A DNA stretch of 64,000 bases, taken from contig NZ_CP032688.1 in assembly GCF_003627795.1 (NCBI RefSeq), positions 186,001-250,000 of the forward strand, in the 5' to 3' direction. Source of the DNA: Rhizobium sp. CCGE531. Lineage in GTDB: Bacteria; Pseudomonadota; Alphaproteobacteria; Rhizobiales; Rhizobiaceae. Each line of letters begins with the position of its first letter. The stretch's first letter is position 1. The notes below the pieces were generated by a model. It searched no databases and was not told the origin of the DNA. It saw nothing but the letters and a program-made list of their open reading frames with translations. Positions 16,940 through 25,647 of the stretch are shown here, in pieces. The translations under genes and the position numbers were made by a program.

Positions 16940-18467
16940 GGGTACCTCCCAGAAGATGATGGCCTTGCGGCGGCCTTACCGAATGAAGAGCGAGTGTTTC
17001 TTCCTTGGAGGTCGCCGCATCGACGACCGCCGAGATCCGTCCTTCGAACATGACCGCGACCCGGTGACACAGTCCAAGCAGTTCCGCGTTGTCGGCGGAC
17101 ACCACGATGACAGCACAGCCGTCTTTCGCAGCAGCCTGGATGAGGGTGTAGACCTCGGCTTTGGCACGCACGTCGACGCCACGCGTTGGCTCCTCAAGCA
17201 TGAGCACCTTTGGCTGGGTGAGCAGCCAGCGAGCAAGCATGACTTTTTGCTGGTTACCGCCGCTCAGCGATGTGATGTCGGCAGCGGCGCCATCGCATTT
17301 CACGCCGAGCTTCGAGATGTAGCCGGAGGCAATCTCGCGCTCCTTTTTCGGCATCAACGTGATTTTGCCGAGCGTTCGAAGGTTGGCGATCGAGAGGTTC
17401 CAGCCGACATTATGTTGTGGGAAAATCCCCTCGGTTTTACGTTCGGCGGGCAAGAAGGCGACGTGTTGACGAATAGCGTCAGTCGGGTCCGAAATTGCCA
17501 CTTGCTTTCCGTCGATCAAAATCGAGCCGGTATCATGAGGGATCTGCCCAAAGATCGCCCGCAGAAGCGCGCTCTTGCCTGATCCTTCCAGGCCCGTGAC
17601 GCCGAGGATTTCACCCTTGGCTACGGAGAAGGTGATGTCTTCGAAGACACCCCTTTTCGTCAAACCGCGAACGTCCAAAGAGGGTTCGGACCTTGCCGGG
17701 ACGCGGGGAGGAAACTGTTTTGCGAGAGAACCGCCGATCATCGCACCGACGACCTTGTCTACGTCGAGGTCCGATACGGGCAGGTCCGCGACCGTGCTGC
17801 CATCGCGCAGGACCATCACGCGGCTGACGATGCCGAGGAGTTCCTGGATCCGGTGAGACACATATATGAGAGCTTTGCCTGCCTGCTGAAGCTTCTTGAT
17901 GATGGCGAACAGCTGTTTGCGTTCGACCTCCTCGAGCGCTTCGGTCGGCTCGTCCATGATGATGATATCGGCATTGCTGCTGATGGCTTTGGCGATCTCG
18001 ATCATCTGCCGATGGGAGAGGCTAAGCTCTCGAACTGGCCTGTCGAGAGGCACGTCCACGCCCAACTCCCCCTTCAGGATACGCGATGCGGCTGCCCGCA
18101 TGGCCGAATGGTCAAGCGGCGATGCACTTGAGCGCCCGCGGCGCAGCTCCCTGCCAGCGAATATGTTTTCGGCGGCGTCAAAGTCCGGAAACAGGCTCAG
18201 TTCCTGGTAGATGATCGCGATGCCTGCCCTGGACCCGTCTTTGGGATTGTTCAGATCGACCACCTTACCTCTGACAGCTATCGTGCCTTCGTCGCGTGCA
18301 TATGCACCGGAGAGGATTTTCATCAGCGTCGACTTGCCTGCGCCGTTCTCGCCGACCAGGCCGAGAACCTCGCCGGGATTGAGTACGAGGTCGATGCCAT
18401 CAAGCGCCTTCGTGTTGCCGAAGCGTTTGGCGATGCCTTTCATCTCGAGCAGCGGAGCGTTTGTCAT
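16932..18467 (-). CDS. CUT2 sugar ABC transporter ATPase (importer B)
   Basis: This 511-residue protein has two ABC domains. The first has GENGAGKST and the unusual signature LSLSHRQMIEIAKAI. The second has GLEGSGKSALLRAIFG, a better preserved Walker A than in the other importers of this window, and LSGGNQQKVMLARWL. It is the energising subunit of importer B. The gap before it contains a GC hairpin that follows the binding-protein stop. Confidence 0.9.
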   Translation of the reverse strand: MTNAPLLEMKGIAKRFGNTKALDGIDLVLNPGEVLGLVGENGAGKSTLMKILSGAYARDEGTIAVRGKVVDLNNPKDGSRAGIAIIYQELSLFPDFDAAENIFAGRELRRGRSSASPLDHSAMRAAASRILKGELGVDVPLDRPVRELSLSHRQMIEIAKAISSNADIIIMDEPTEALEEVERKQLFAIIKKLQQAGKALIYVSHRIQELLGIVSRVMVLRDGSTVADLPVSDLDVDKVVGAMIGGSLAKQFPPRVPARSEPSLDVRGLTKRGVFEDITFSVAKGEILGVTGLEGSGKSALLRAIFGQIPHDTGSILIDGKQVAISDPTDAIRQHVAFLPAERKTEGIFPQHNVGWNLSIANLRTLGKITLMPKKEREIASGYISKLGVKCDGAAADITSLSGGNQQKVMLARWLLTQPKVLMLEEPTRGVDVRAKAEVYTLIQAAAKDGCAVIVVSADNAELLGLCHRVAVMFEGRISAVVDAATSKEETLALHSVRPPQGHHLLGGTHG

Positions 18468-18493
18468 TCAGGTCACCCTTTTTGAGTGGGCGC

Positions 18494-18510
18494 CCCCGCG
18501 CAAGGCGGGG
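18494..18510 (-). terminator. Intercistronic hairpin after the importer B binding-protein gene
   Basis: CCCCGC (18494-18499) pairs with GCGGGG (18505-18510) around a five-base loop, between the binding-protein and ATPase genes. No U-tract follows. By position it matches the hairpins after the importer A and importer D binding-protein genes and probably stabilises the upstream part of the mRNA. Confidence 0.5.
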
Positions 18511-18526
18511 CCGCGTACTGTCAAAT

Positions 18527-19597
18527 CTACTTCTGCTGGACGTAGACGTAGTCGTTCTGATCGAAGGTCTTGATGTTCTTCGCATCATAGGTTTTGGGCG
18601 CCACGAAGATCTTCTTCGGCAGGGCGTTGCCCTTCATCACGAACTCATCGACCGCCCGAATGATGTTGCGACCTTCTTCCTTGGCCCCGGTGTCGACCGT
18701 CGCTGCAAAGTCGCGGGTGAGGATCGCGTCGTTGGCTTCCTTCATATTTTCGTAGCCGACGATCGCCACCTTGCCGTTCAGCCCCTTAGCCTTGAGGGCC
18801 TGCAGACCGCCAAGGGCCATCTCGTCGTAGAGCGCGACGAGGACTTCGATGTCGGGGTTGGCGGTGAACATGTTTTCGGTTACCGACAGGCCCTGGGCAC
18901 GAACCCAGCCAGCCGGCTGCTGAGCGACGATTTTGAAGTTGGGGTGCTTCGAGATGACCTCGTTGAAGCCCTTCATGCGCTGGCTCGTATGCGGACCGGG
19001 CAGGCCCTCCAGGATCCCGAGCTTGACTTCCTTGTCGCCATAGGTGTCAACCAGCCACTGCGCCTGCGCACGACCGCCGTCACTCTGGTCGTAGCCAATA
19101 TCGCTGACATAATAGGGGTTATCGGCGACAGGCGAGTTGAAGAGGAAGATCGGAATGCCCGCCTCGGTCGCGCGCCGGATCGAGGGGAGCAATGCGCCTT
19201 CGTTGTATAAGGCAACGGCGATCGCATCGACACCGTCGTTGATCCAGGCTTCCATTGTTCTGATCTGGTCGTCCGTGGCAGACTGGCTGCTCGGAGCCTG
19301 CACAAGCAGCTGGATAGCGCCGTCGCCACCGCGCTTGTCGATCTCTTCTTTTACGCCAGCCAGAACACGCTGATAGTAGGTGTCCATCGCCGTCGGCAGG
19401 AAGCCGACCTTGAGCGGGCGGTTATCCTTTTTAGCGGGTTTGACTTCCTGGCCGGTGGGCTTGATGTCCTTGTCCATCAAGATGCCAGGAAACACCTTCG
19501 AATAATCCGCCTGCTGTGCAAGCGCTGGGCTGAAGGAAAGCGAAGCGGTGAGCCCGAGAGCGGCACCGAAGATTAACGTCCGTCTGAAAATTGTCAC
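18527..19597 (-). CDS. CUT2 sugar-binding periplasmic protein (importer B)
   Basis: This 356-residue type I binding protein starts at GTG, chosen because GGGAGG lies 5 nt upstream and a classic signal peptide begins directly (TIFRRTLIFGAALGLTAS, cleavage near ALAQQ). Longer versions of the frame place charged residues before the signal and were rejected. The mature protein has LKVGFLPTAMDTYYQRVLAG, DGVDAIAVALYNE, GIPIFLFNSPV and DIEVLVALYDEMALGGLQAL, matching sugar-binding family members. Its operon partners araB and araD suggest a five-carbon ligand. Confidence 0.88.
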   Translation of the reverse strand: MTIFRRTLIFGAALGLTASLSFSPALAQQADYSKVFPGILMDKDIKPTGQEVKPAKKDNRPLKVGFLPTAMDTYYQRVLAGVKEEIDKRGGDGAIQLLVQAPSSQSATDDQIRTMEAWINDGVDAIAVALYNEGALLPSIRRATEAGIPIFLFNSPVADNPYYVSDIGYDQSDGGRAQAQWLVDTYGDKEVKLGILEGLPGPHTSQRMKGFNEVISKHPNFKIVAQQPAGWVRAQGLSVTENMFTANPDIEVLVALYDEMALGGLQALKAKGLNGKVAIVGYENMKEANDAILTRDFAATVDTGAKEEGRNIIRAVDEFVMKGNALPKKIFVAPKTYDAKNIKTFDQNDYVYVQQK

Positions 19598-19688
19598 ATG
19601 ATCCTCCCTGGTGGTGACAAGACAAATCTTTCCCATCCGCGGCACGGGCCCGCGGTGAACTTGGCAAACTGAGATTCAAATCTTCGGC

Positions 19689-20093
19689 TTACAGTCCCGG
19701 TGCGATCGTGAAGACCACCCGGATCGGGTTGGAGCCGTAGTTTAGGCACTGGTAGCTGATGCCGCCCGGCAGGAAGAAAGACTCCCCGTCACGGATGTGA
19801 AAGGTTTCGTCGGTATCCGCTAAATAGAAGGTCGCGGGGCCTTGCAGGACGTAGAAGACTGCGTCTCCTTCATGGCTGTCGGGTTCGCTCGCGCGCGGTC
19901 CAACGCCGCCCACAGGGATAGTCGCTTCTCCGACATGCATGTAATCGTTGCTGACGCAGAACTGGACAAGAACGGGATGATCACGGCCGGAGACGATGTT
20001 CAGACGATCGCTTCTGGCGACCTTTACTAGGTCGCCCCTCTTGCGCGCCTGTGCGCCGTCTACCGGATAGGTTCCGAGGTTCTCAAGGCTCAT
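19689..20093 (-). CDS. Small cupin-domain protein (second of a pair)
   Basis: This 134-residue single-domain cupin has a first motif around EPDSHEGDAVFYVLQGPATFYL and a second around GESFFLPGGISYQCLNYG. The second motif lacks the usual His, so a complete metal site is doubtful. The ATG was preferred over an overlapping GTG one codon upstream because GGGAG then has a 6-nt spacing. Its start overlaps the stop of the other cupin gene (TGATG). It may be a sugar isomerase or mutarotase-type protein, or a small-molecule sensor; the sequence does not decide. Confidence 0.75.
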   Translation of the reverse strand: MSLENLGTYPVDGAQARKRGDLVKVARSDRLNIVSGRDHPVLVQFCVSNDYMHVGEATIPVGGVGPRASEPDSHEGDAVFYVLQGPATFYLADTDETFHIRDGESFFLPGGISYQCLNYGSNPIRVVFTIAPGL

Positions 20094-20560
20094 CACGCTC
20101 TCCCTTCGTGCTTATAGAGGCGCGTCGGCCCGTCATAACCGGTAGGAGGGCCGTTCTCGTCCCAGATACGGGGTGCGATGCAAAACAGGATAACTGCAGC
20201 CTTGTCGCTGAAGTTATAGCCGCGATGCGGAGCGCCCTTGGGGATGAGTACCGCGTCACCGGGTCCGAGTTCCTCGGTCTGCCCGGTTTCGGGATTTAAG
20301 AGATGCACAACACCTTCGAGGACATAGTACACCTCGTCACCCGCATGAATGTCGGCCGGGTCGAAGTTGCTTCCCGGTGGGAGCTGATAGATGCCAGTCG
20401 TCTGCTGGTCTGTGCTGGCGAGCAGGTAGTTGAGGTCGCTGGAATATGGCTTCGTGCCCGTATAGATGAACATCTTGTAGCTATCGCGCGTCAGATGGAC
20501 AGGCTTCTTCTCACTGGGCGGATGTGGGAAATTGCCGAAGTAGCTTGGCAGTTTTGGCAT
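20093..20560 (-). CDS. Small cupin-domain protein (first of a pair)
   Basis: This 155-residue cupin has motif 1 in PADIHAGDEVYYVLEG, where Asp replaces the first metal-binding His, and motif 2 in GPGDAVLIPKGAPHRGYNF with its His intact. That gives a possible D-H-E-H metal set. It is followed within 1 nt by a second, different cupin and preceded by a dipeptidase gene 9 nt away. Because the operon has a kinase and epimerase but no arabinose isomerase, a role for one or both cupins in sugar isomerisation deserves testing. That is inference only. Confidence 0.77.
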   Translation of the reverse strand: MPKLPSYFGNFPHPPSEKKPVHLTRDSYKMFIYTGTKPYSSDLNYLLASTDQQTTGIYQLPPGSNFDPADIHAGDEVYYVLEGVVHLLNPETGQTEELGPGDAVLIPKGAPHRGYNFSDKAAVILFCIAPRIWDENGPPTGYDGPTRLYKHEGRA

Positions 20561-20569
20561 TTCAGTACC

Positions 20570-22072
20570 TTAGGTCCGGAGTTCACGGAGCAGCGACTTG
20601 AGAAGCCGCCAGGTCGAATCGACTGTCGTGTGGTTGAGGCGCTCGCGCGTGGTGTGAACGTCGAACGCTTCTGGTCCGATTGACAGCATGTCAATGTCAG
20701 GAACCTTCTTTCGGAAAAGGCCGAGCTCGAGACTGGAGTGAGAGACTTCCACATGTGGCTGCTCGCCGAACTCGCGCTCGTAAGCGGCTTTGGCGGCGTT
20801 GAGCATTCGCGAATGAGGATTGTATGGCCATTCCGGGCAATCCGCGAATGTCTCCACGCTCGCGCCGTTGCCGATGAGTTCCGACAGCTGCCGAATTTTG
20901 TCGACGATGTTGTAGCGACGGGAGCTGACGGCGCTTGGAACCGTATTGACGATTTCGATGGCCTCTTCATCGCTTGAAAGCAACGCCACGGTGTTGGAGC
21001 TCTCGACGAGGCCCTCGACCTGAAGGCTCTTGCTCTGGACGCCGTTGGGAAGCAGATTCATGGCATCGACCAGCGCCCGGGCGGACTGAGCCGAGAAGAC
21101 TTCAGTAATCTGTCTCCCGGACTGGCTGACTGTGACCTTGAGGTTGGGATCGCTTGCACGATACTCGAGGACAATCGAAGCCGCTTCCGCTTCAATTCTC
21201 TGCCTGAGATCGGCGATCCGCGAGGCATCGATCGAAATGATCGCCTCCGCCTCACCCGGGATAACGTAACGGTTCACGCCACCCTTGACTTCGGCTAGGC
21301 TGGCACCAGCGTCCCGAATGGCAATCCGAAGGAGCCGTCCGAGCTGGACGATCGCGTTAGCCCGTTCAAGATGGATGTCGAATTCGGAGTGACCGCTGCT
21401 CAAGCCGGAGATCCGCAGCGAAAGGGCAGTCTGCCCCGAGACGCGCGGTTCCCACTGAACCGGAATCTTGAAGCGCACCGAAATATCGCCCGCGCAGCCT
21501 GCGAAAAGCGACTTTGGATCGTGCCAGTTCATGTCGAGAAGGCGCTTACCGCTAAGCTTTGTGCCGTCGAAGTGTTGCGCGCCGCCCTTTCCGACTTCTT
21601 CTTGAACCGTCAGGACGACTTCGAGCGGCGGATGCGGGATATCGTCGGATGCCAGCAACGACATTGCGAATGCCACCCCAACGGTATTGTCCGCCCCAAG
21701 GGTCGTCCCTGTACCATGGATGAAATCGGCGATAACCTGAAGTTTGATGCCTTCGTTCTTAAAGTCGTGGTCAACACCCTCATCCCTCTCGCAGACGATG
21801 TCGGTATGCCCGTGAAGAATGACGGTCGGAGAGTTTTCGTAGCCCGGCGTTCCCGGCTTCTTAATGAGGAGATTGTAGATCTCGTCCTGGTAAACCTCGA
21901 AGCCGCGCGCCCGGGCAAAATCGGCGATGTGATCGCTAACCTGCTTCTCGTTGTAAGAACCGCGCGGGATCGCGCTTAGCTCTTCGAAAAAACCAAAGAA
22001 GATCGCCGGCTCGAGACCAGCAAGAATAGAATTGTCGCGTTTATCTACAGTTTTTCCAGCGGGGAAACTCAT
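20570..22072 (-). CDS. pepD: Aminoacyl-histidine dipeptidase (M20 family, PepD-like)
   Basis: This 500-residue metallopeptidase carries the M20 metal ligands in HGHTDIVCE, GADNTVGVA and the catalytic EEVGKGGA, followed by a lid domain and C-terminal TTVDSTWRLLKSLL. The ATG of MSFPAGKT follows GGAGGAGGG closely, so the longer upstream frame was rejected. PepD cleaves Xaa-His dipeptides and related amides in the cytoplasm. It is the first gene of an operon with two cupins, a sugar importer and araDB, which is an odd partner unless the imported compound is an amino-acid conjugate of a sugar. Confidence 0.85.
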   Translation of the reverse strand: MSFPAGKTVDKRDNSILAGLEPAIFFGFFEELSAIPRGSYNEKQVSDHIADFARARGFEVYQDEIYNLLIKKPGTPGYENSPTVILHGHTDIVCERDEGVDHDFKNEGIKLQVIADFIHGTGTTLGADNTVGVAFAMSLLASDDIPHPPLEVVLTVQEEVGKGGAQHFDGTKLSGKRLLDMNWHDPKSLFAGCAGDISVRFKIPVQWEPRVSGQTALSLRISGLSSGHSEFDIHLERANAIVQLGRLLRIAIRDAGASLAEVKGGVNRYVIPGEAEAIISIDASRIADLRQRIEAEAASIVLEYRASDPNLKVTVSQSGRQITEVFSAQSARALVDAMNLLPNGVQSKSLQVEGLVESSNTVALLSSDEEAIEIVNTVPSAVSSRRYNIVDKIRQLSELIGNGASVETFADCPEWPYNPHSRMLNAAKAAYEREFGEQPHVEVSHSSLELGLFRKKVPDIDMLSIGPEAFDVHTTRERLNHTTVDSTWRLLKSLLRELRT

Positions 22073-22399
22073 TCGGCCCTCCTCCCAATACAGCATCTGA
22101 GCAATACTTCTTCCCTCGCCGAACATAGTCCGGCGACCTCGTAAACCGTATTGCGTCTCATCTTACGCGCTAAGGCGATCCAGGTTCAGATGCCCTCCAC
22201 GCATTGAACCATCTCCGCTTTCAGCTCCTAATTCAAACGCAATATTTCATAAAATAGATGAGCATTTTTCATCTGAATTCGTTATGGTATAAGCTAACGC
22301 ATCCATTGAAGCGCAGGCCGAGGCAAGAGTGGCCCCCGGCGAGTTTCCGCTACCCTGCAGGCACCTGCAGTAATTTGGAGTTAGTCTCGAGCGGTCACT
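22073..22399. other. Promoter region upstream of the pepD-cupin-ABC-ara operon
   Basis: No gene is seen here. The stretch around 22230-22310 is AT-rich compared with its surroundings and probably holds the operon promoter on the minus strand. An inverted repeat in it is listed separately. The LysR gene to the right ends toward this region. Confidence 0.5.
22256..22274. promoter_or_regulatory. Inverted repeat, candidate operator of the pepD-ara operon
   Basis: AGATGA-N7-TCATCT is a perfect 6+6 inverted repeat in AT-rich DNA about 184 nt upstream of the dipeptidase start. The geometry fits a dimeric regulator, possibly one of the two LysR proteins that flank the operon. No second copy was noticed. 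Confidence 0.4.
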
Positions 22400-23305
22400 T
22401 CAATCGTCCGAAAGCGGCGCCTTAAGGTGGTCGAGAAACGTCCGGAGCGCGGACGGCACCTGTCGGTGCGAAACGTAGTATGCATGGAAACCCGGCCCAG
22501 TAGAGGACCAGTCCGGCAGCACTACTTCGAGCATACCAGCCGCGAGTTTATCCTCGACGCGTGCCCGCAGGCAGTAAAAGAGACCGCCTCCCTCCTCCGC
22601 CATGCGGATGGATAGTTCTGAATCTCCGAGCGTGAGCAGTCCGGGAACGTCAAGAGCAATCATGCGATCGCCGTCGCCAAGTTCCCATTTGCAGACGTGG
22701 TCCGTACCGGTTCGGATCCGGATGCACTCGTGCGTCAAGAGATCTTCCGGCCGCTCGGGCCGCCCTCTTCCATTGAGATAGGTTGGAGAACCGACCACGA
22801 TCCATTCAAGTTCGGACGTCAGACGCGACGCGATCATCCCCTCGGGAACTGTTCCCCCATAGCGGATGCCTGCGTCAAAACCTTCGGCGACCATATCGAT
22901 AAAGCGATCCTCGACGCTGACTTCGATCTCGACATCTGGGTAGTTGCTGCGAAAACTGTGCAGTCGTGGAGCGATCAACAGCTCGGCGGCGTCACGCAGC
23001 GTGGTCACTCTCACCCTGCCCGTAGGCCCGCTCCTGAAGCTGTCCAGGAGATCCATCGCAGCCTGGATGCCGAGGAAACGGGGCTCCAGTTCGGCAAGCA
23101 GCACTTCGCCGGCAGCGGTGAGACTGATGCTCCTGCTTGTCCGATGAAACAGACGGACACCCAGACGGGCCTCCAAGCCCCTGATCGAGTGGCTGAGAGC
23201 GGAGCCGGAAACGCCGCGAAGCGCGGCGGCCTTTCGGAACCCCCCCGCCCGCGCGATCGCGACGAAAGTTTCAAGGTCGGCCAGATCGGCCCGCGTCGAT
23301 ACCAT
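22400..23305 (-). CDS. LysR-family transcriptional regulator
   Basis: This 301-residue protein has an N-terminal DNA-binding domain (LETFVAIARAGGFRKAA, GSALSHSIRGLEARLGVRLFHR, SLTAAGEVLL) and an effector domain beginning GRVRVTTLRDAAELLIAPRL. The features fit the CrgA/DmlR-like subgroup that often controls oxidoreductases. It lies between the pepD operon promoter and two SDR genes on the same strand, and may control either. Confidence 0.87.
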   Translation of the reverse strand: MVSTRADLADLETFVAIARAGGFRKAAALRGVSGSALSHSIRGLEARLGVRLFHRTSRSISLTAAGEVLLAELEPRFLGIQAAMDLLDSFRSGPTGRVRVTTLRDAAELLIAPRLHSFRSNYPDVEIEVSVEDRFIDMVAEGFDAGIRYGGTVPEGMIASRLTSELEWIVVGSPTYLNGRGRPERPEDLLTHECIRIRTGTDHVCKWELGDGDRMIALDVPGLLTLGDSELSIRMAEEGGGLFYCLRARVEDKLAAGMLEVVLPDWSSTGPGFHAYYVSHRQVPSALRTFLDHLKAPLSDD

Positions 23306-23655
23306 GAGTGATGGATACTCGCATTTGTACTGAATAAGATCGTCCTTGCCGACGTCGACCTTGCTTCAGGCGGCTGGCGTCTTCAACCCTTATTCAATTG
23401 GCCCTGTCTTTGGTATGTGATCGCCAAGGAAGCAGTCAAAAATTTGACGTTAAATGATCCATATTGGATCCCGGGAAGGACGACGGAGATGGCCGGGTCG
23501 CTGAATAATGAGAACCTCCGGGATTAGATGGTCATGCAATGAAGATTTTCGTGTCCTCAGCCACGAGAGATGGCATCGGTTGGAACGGATACCACCTCCG
23601 CGCGGGCGGTCTGACAGTCCCGGAGGTTCAAGTTCTGAGCTTTTGAAAACGCCGG
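23306..23655. other. Intergenic region between LysR and SDR genes
   Basis: I see no credible gene, hairpin or repeat in this stretch. It should contain the promoter of the LysR gene (minus strand) and the 3' end of the SDR transcript. Confidence 0.4.
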
Positions 23656-24399
23656 CTACCAGTCCTGCCGGGTTGGATGGACGACTATGTCGTTGATCGT
23701 GATCTCCGCAGGCTGATCTAGGGCATAGACCACGGCTTCCGCCACCGACGACGGCGGAATACCCTGCTTGTTGAGCTCCCCGGCGATCTTTCTGCCCGTT
23801 TCGTCATGAACCTTGTCGGCCCAGCCGGTATCGATCACGCCAGGGCTGATCATAGACACCTGGATCCCGCTTCCCACGCCCACCTCCTTCCTGAGGCTTT
23901 CGGTAATACCGCGTATGAAGAACTTCGTGGCTCCGTAAACGCCTGCCGCCTCGCCGACATGAACGCCGGCGATAGAGCTCATATTCAAGATGCGGCCGGA
24001 CCGGCGCTCCAACATCGACGGCAGCACGGCGGCGATTGCATGGAGATAGCCACGCAGATTGGTATCGATCATCTTGTTCCAATCGCCGACCGCGGCATCC
24101 TTCCAATAGGAAAAGAGCATGAGGCCGGCATTGTTGACCAATATATCGACCGGGCCGTACGTCGTTGTGGCAAACGCGACGAGCGTCTTGGTGCTTTCAA
24201 AATCCGTCGCATCGGCAACCTGGTAACTGGCAATACCTCCCGAGCCGGCGATTTCTTCGACAAGCTGACTGAGGCGTTCCTCATTGCGGCCGGCAAGGAC
24301 GACGCGCGCACCTTTTTCTGCCAATCCTCTGGCGGTCGCTGCTCCAATGCCCGAGGAAGCTCCTGTGACGATGGCGACCTTATCTTTCAGATGTGACAT
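23656..24399 (-). CDS. Short-chain dehydrogenase/reductase (YdfG-like)
   Basis: This 247-residue classical SDR has the cofactor motif TGASSGIG near the N terminus, NNAGLM, the catalytic Ser in ILNMSSIAG and YGATK for Tyr and Lys. The ATG of MSHLKDK was chosen because AAGGAG precedes it with good spacing. It follows another SDR gene after 11 nt, so the two are probably co-transcribed. Substrate unknown; the cofactor-site sequence (AGRNEERL) favours NADP(H). Confidence 0.86.
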   Translation of the reverse strand: MSHLKDKVAIVTGASSGIGAATARGLAEKGARVVLAGRNEERLSQLVEEIAGSGGIASYQVADATDFESTKTLVAFATTTYGPVDILVNNAGLMLFSYWKDAAVGDWNKMIDTNLRGYLHAIAAVLPSMLERRSGRILNMSSIAGVHVGEAAGVYGATKFFIRGITESLRKEVGVGSGIQVSMISPGVIDTGWADKVHDETGRKIAGELNKQGIPPSSVAEAVVYALDQPAEITINDIVVHPTRQDW

Positions 24400-24410
24400 G
24401 ACGTGCTCCT

Positions 24411-25193
24411 TCACTGCGGTTGGGTCAGTTCGGCTTGACGGGCGGCTTTGACAGGCTCCGGGGTTGTCCGGTTTTCCAATACCTGGCGCTTGGTTTCCTG
24501 GTCTCCGCCAACGACATGGTCGATGTCGTTCATGAGAGCCTCGAACCCCTGCTTCGCGACGAGCGTCTTGTCGTTCTTTTGTTCGCGACCGAGCTTTGTA
24601 CCGCCCATTCCAGCGTTCGCGTGGAAGTCGCTATTGGTGGCGCCCGGAAGTAGTGCCGTCACCGTGACCCCGGTCGAGCGCAACTCCTCGCGCAGAGATT
24701 CCGCGAACATATAACCAAATGCCTTTGAGGGGCCGTATACGGTTTCGTATGGCGTGGGTAGGGTCGCCGAAACCGAGGAGGTGATGAGGATCTTGCCGCG
24801 GCCGTTCTTGACCATATGTTGGACGACGCGTTTGGCCATATGGACGGTCCCGGTAACATTGATCGCAAGCAGGCGAAACTCATCATCGAGATCGTTGCCG
24901 ACGAAGGCGCCGCCGATACCGATACCGACGTTCAGAGCCGCGGCTTCCAATGGGCGGCCCAGCCCCTGCGTGAAGGTCCAGAACCCCTCGACGCCATCGT
25001 ATTTTGAGGCATCCCCTTTGAATGGATATGCTTCGGCATCGAAGCCTCGTAGCGCTTCGGCGGCCTCGTTTACCTTCTCGCTGGAGCCCGAAATGGCGAC
25101 GTCGAACCCATTCTTGGCGAACTGTTTGGCAAGCTCGAAGCCAATTCCAGATGAGCCGCCCGAGACCATTGCGAGTGGTTTATTGCCTGTCAT
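24411..25193 (-). CDS. Short-chain dehydrogenase/reductase
   Basis: This 260-residue SDR has SGGSSGIGFELAK as cofactor motif, NVGIGIGG in place of the usual NNAG, the catalytic ITSSVSAT and YGPSK. The Val substitution for Asn in NNAG and an extended C-terminal helix (KRQVLENRTTPEPVKAARQ) set it apart from the downstream SDR. It is first of a two-gene unit and diverges from a third SDR gene. No substrate can be assigned. Confidence 0.85.
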   Translation of the reverse strand: MTGNKPLAMVSGGSSGIGFELAKQFAKNGFDVAISGSSEKVNEAAEALRGFDAEAYPFKGDASKYDGVEGFWTFTQGLGRPLEAAALNVGIGIGGAFVGNDLDDEFRLLAINVTGTVHMAKRVVQHMVKNGRGKILITSSVSATLPTPYETVYGPSKAFGYMFAESLREELRSTGVTVTALLPGATNSDFHANAGMGGTKLGREQKNDKTLVAKQGFEALMNDIDHVVGGDQETKRQVLENRTTPEPVKAARQAELTQPQ

Positions 25194-25647
25194 GATTTCA
25201 CTCCTTTGGTTTTGTCAGCACCACGATCGCCTCGAGGCGCTGGTGACCTAACGCCCGTGGAGCCGGTTGGTTACATGAGCAAAATCGATCGGGGCGGTGA
25301 GCGAAAATCATCCACCGATCTGACAGAAACCAGGAGTAAGTACCTATTTGGTCGCGTCCGCGGTCGAACTGGCCGGGCATTCTCTCCGTCACGAAGGCCC
25401 TTGAGAGTGAACGCGGCTCATCGGTGCGTGCGATCCCGCTCACTTCAAGTAGCCGGCGGAATACCCTATTGTTATTGCGCTATCGAACTGTCGTTCGCAG
25501 CCAGCAGACATGGTCCGGCCACCGAAGCGCTCCAGTGGCGCCAATGCACTTCTTGCGCTGGTGCCGTCGGCTGAGAAAAATTTCACCGCCGACGTCGTGT
25601 TCGGCACACCTTCCAGCGGTGACGGTCCAATGACGGGAAAGACAAAG
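25194..25647. other. Divergent intergenic region between SDR genes
   Basis: This stretch holds the promoters of the two-gene SDR unit (minus) and the SDR at 25648 (plus). The plus-strand frame stays open for about 46 codons before the chosen SDR start, but that extension is not SDR-like. I see no repeat, tRNA or other gene. Confidence 0.4.

Noticed and set aside
15932..17053. 373-codon plus-strand open frame opposite importer B
   Set aside because: The sequence is a shadow of the permease and ATPase genes, very rich in Asp, Gly and His with no family pattern.
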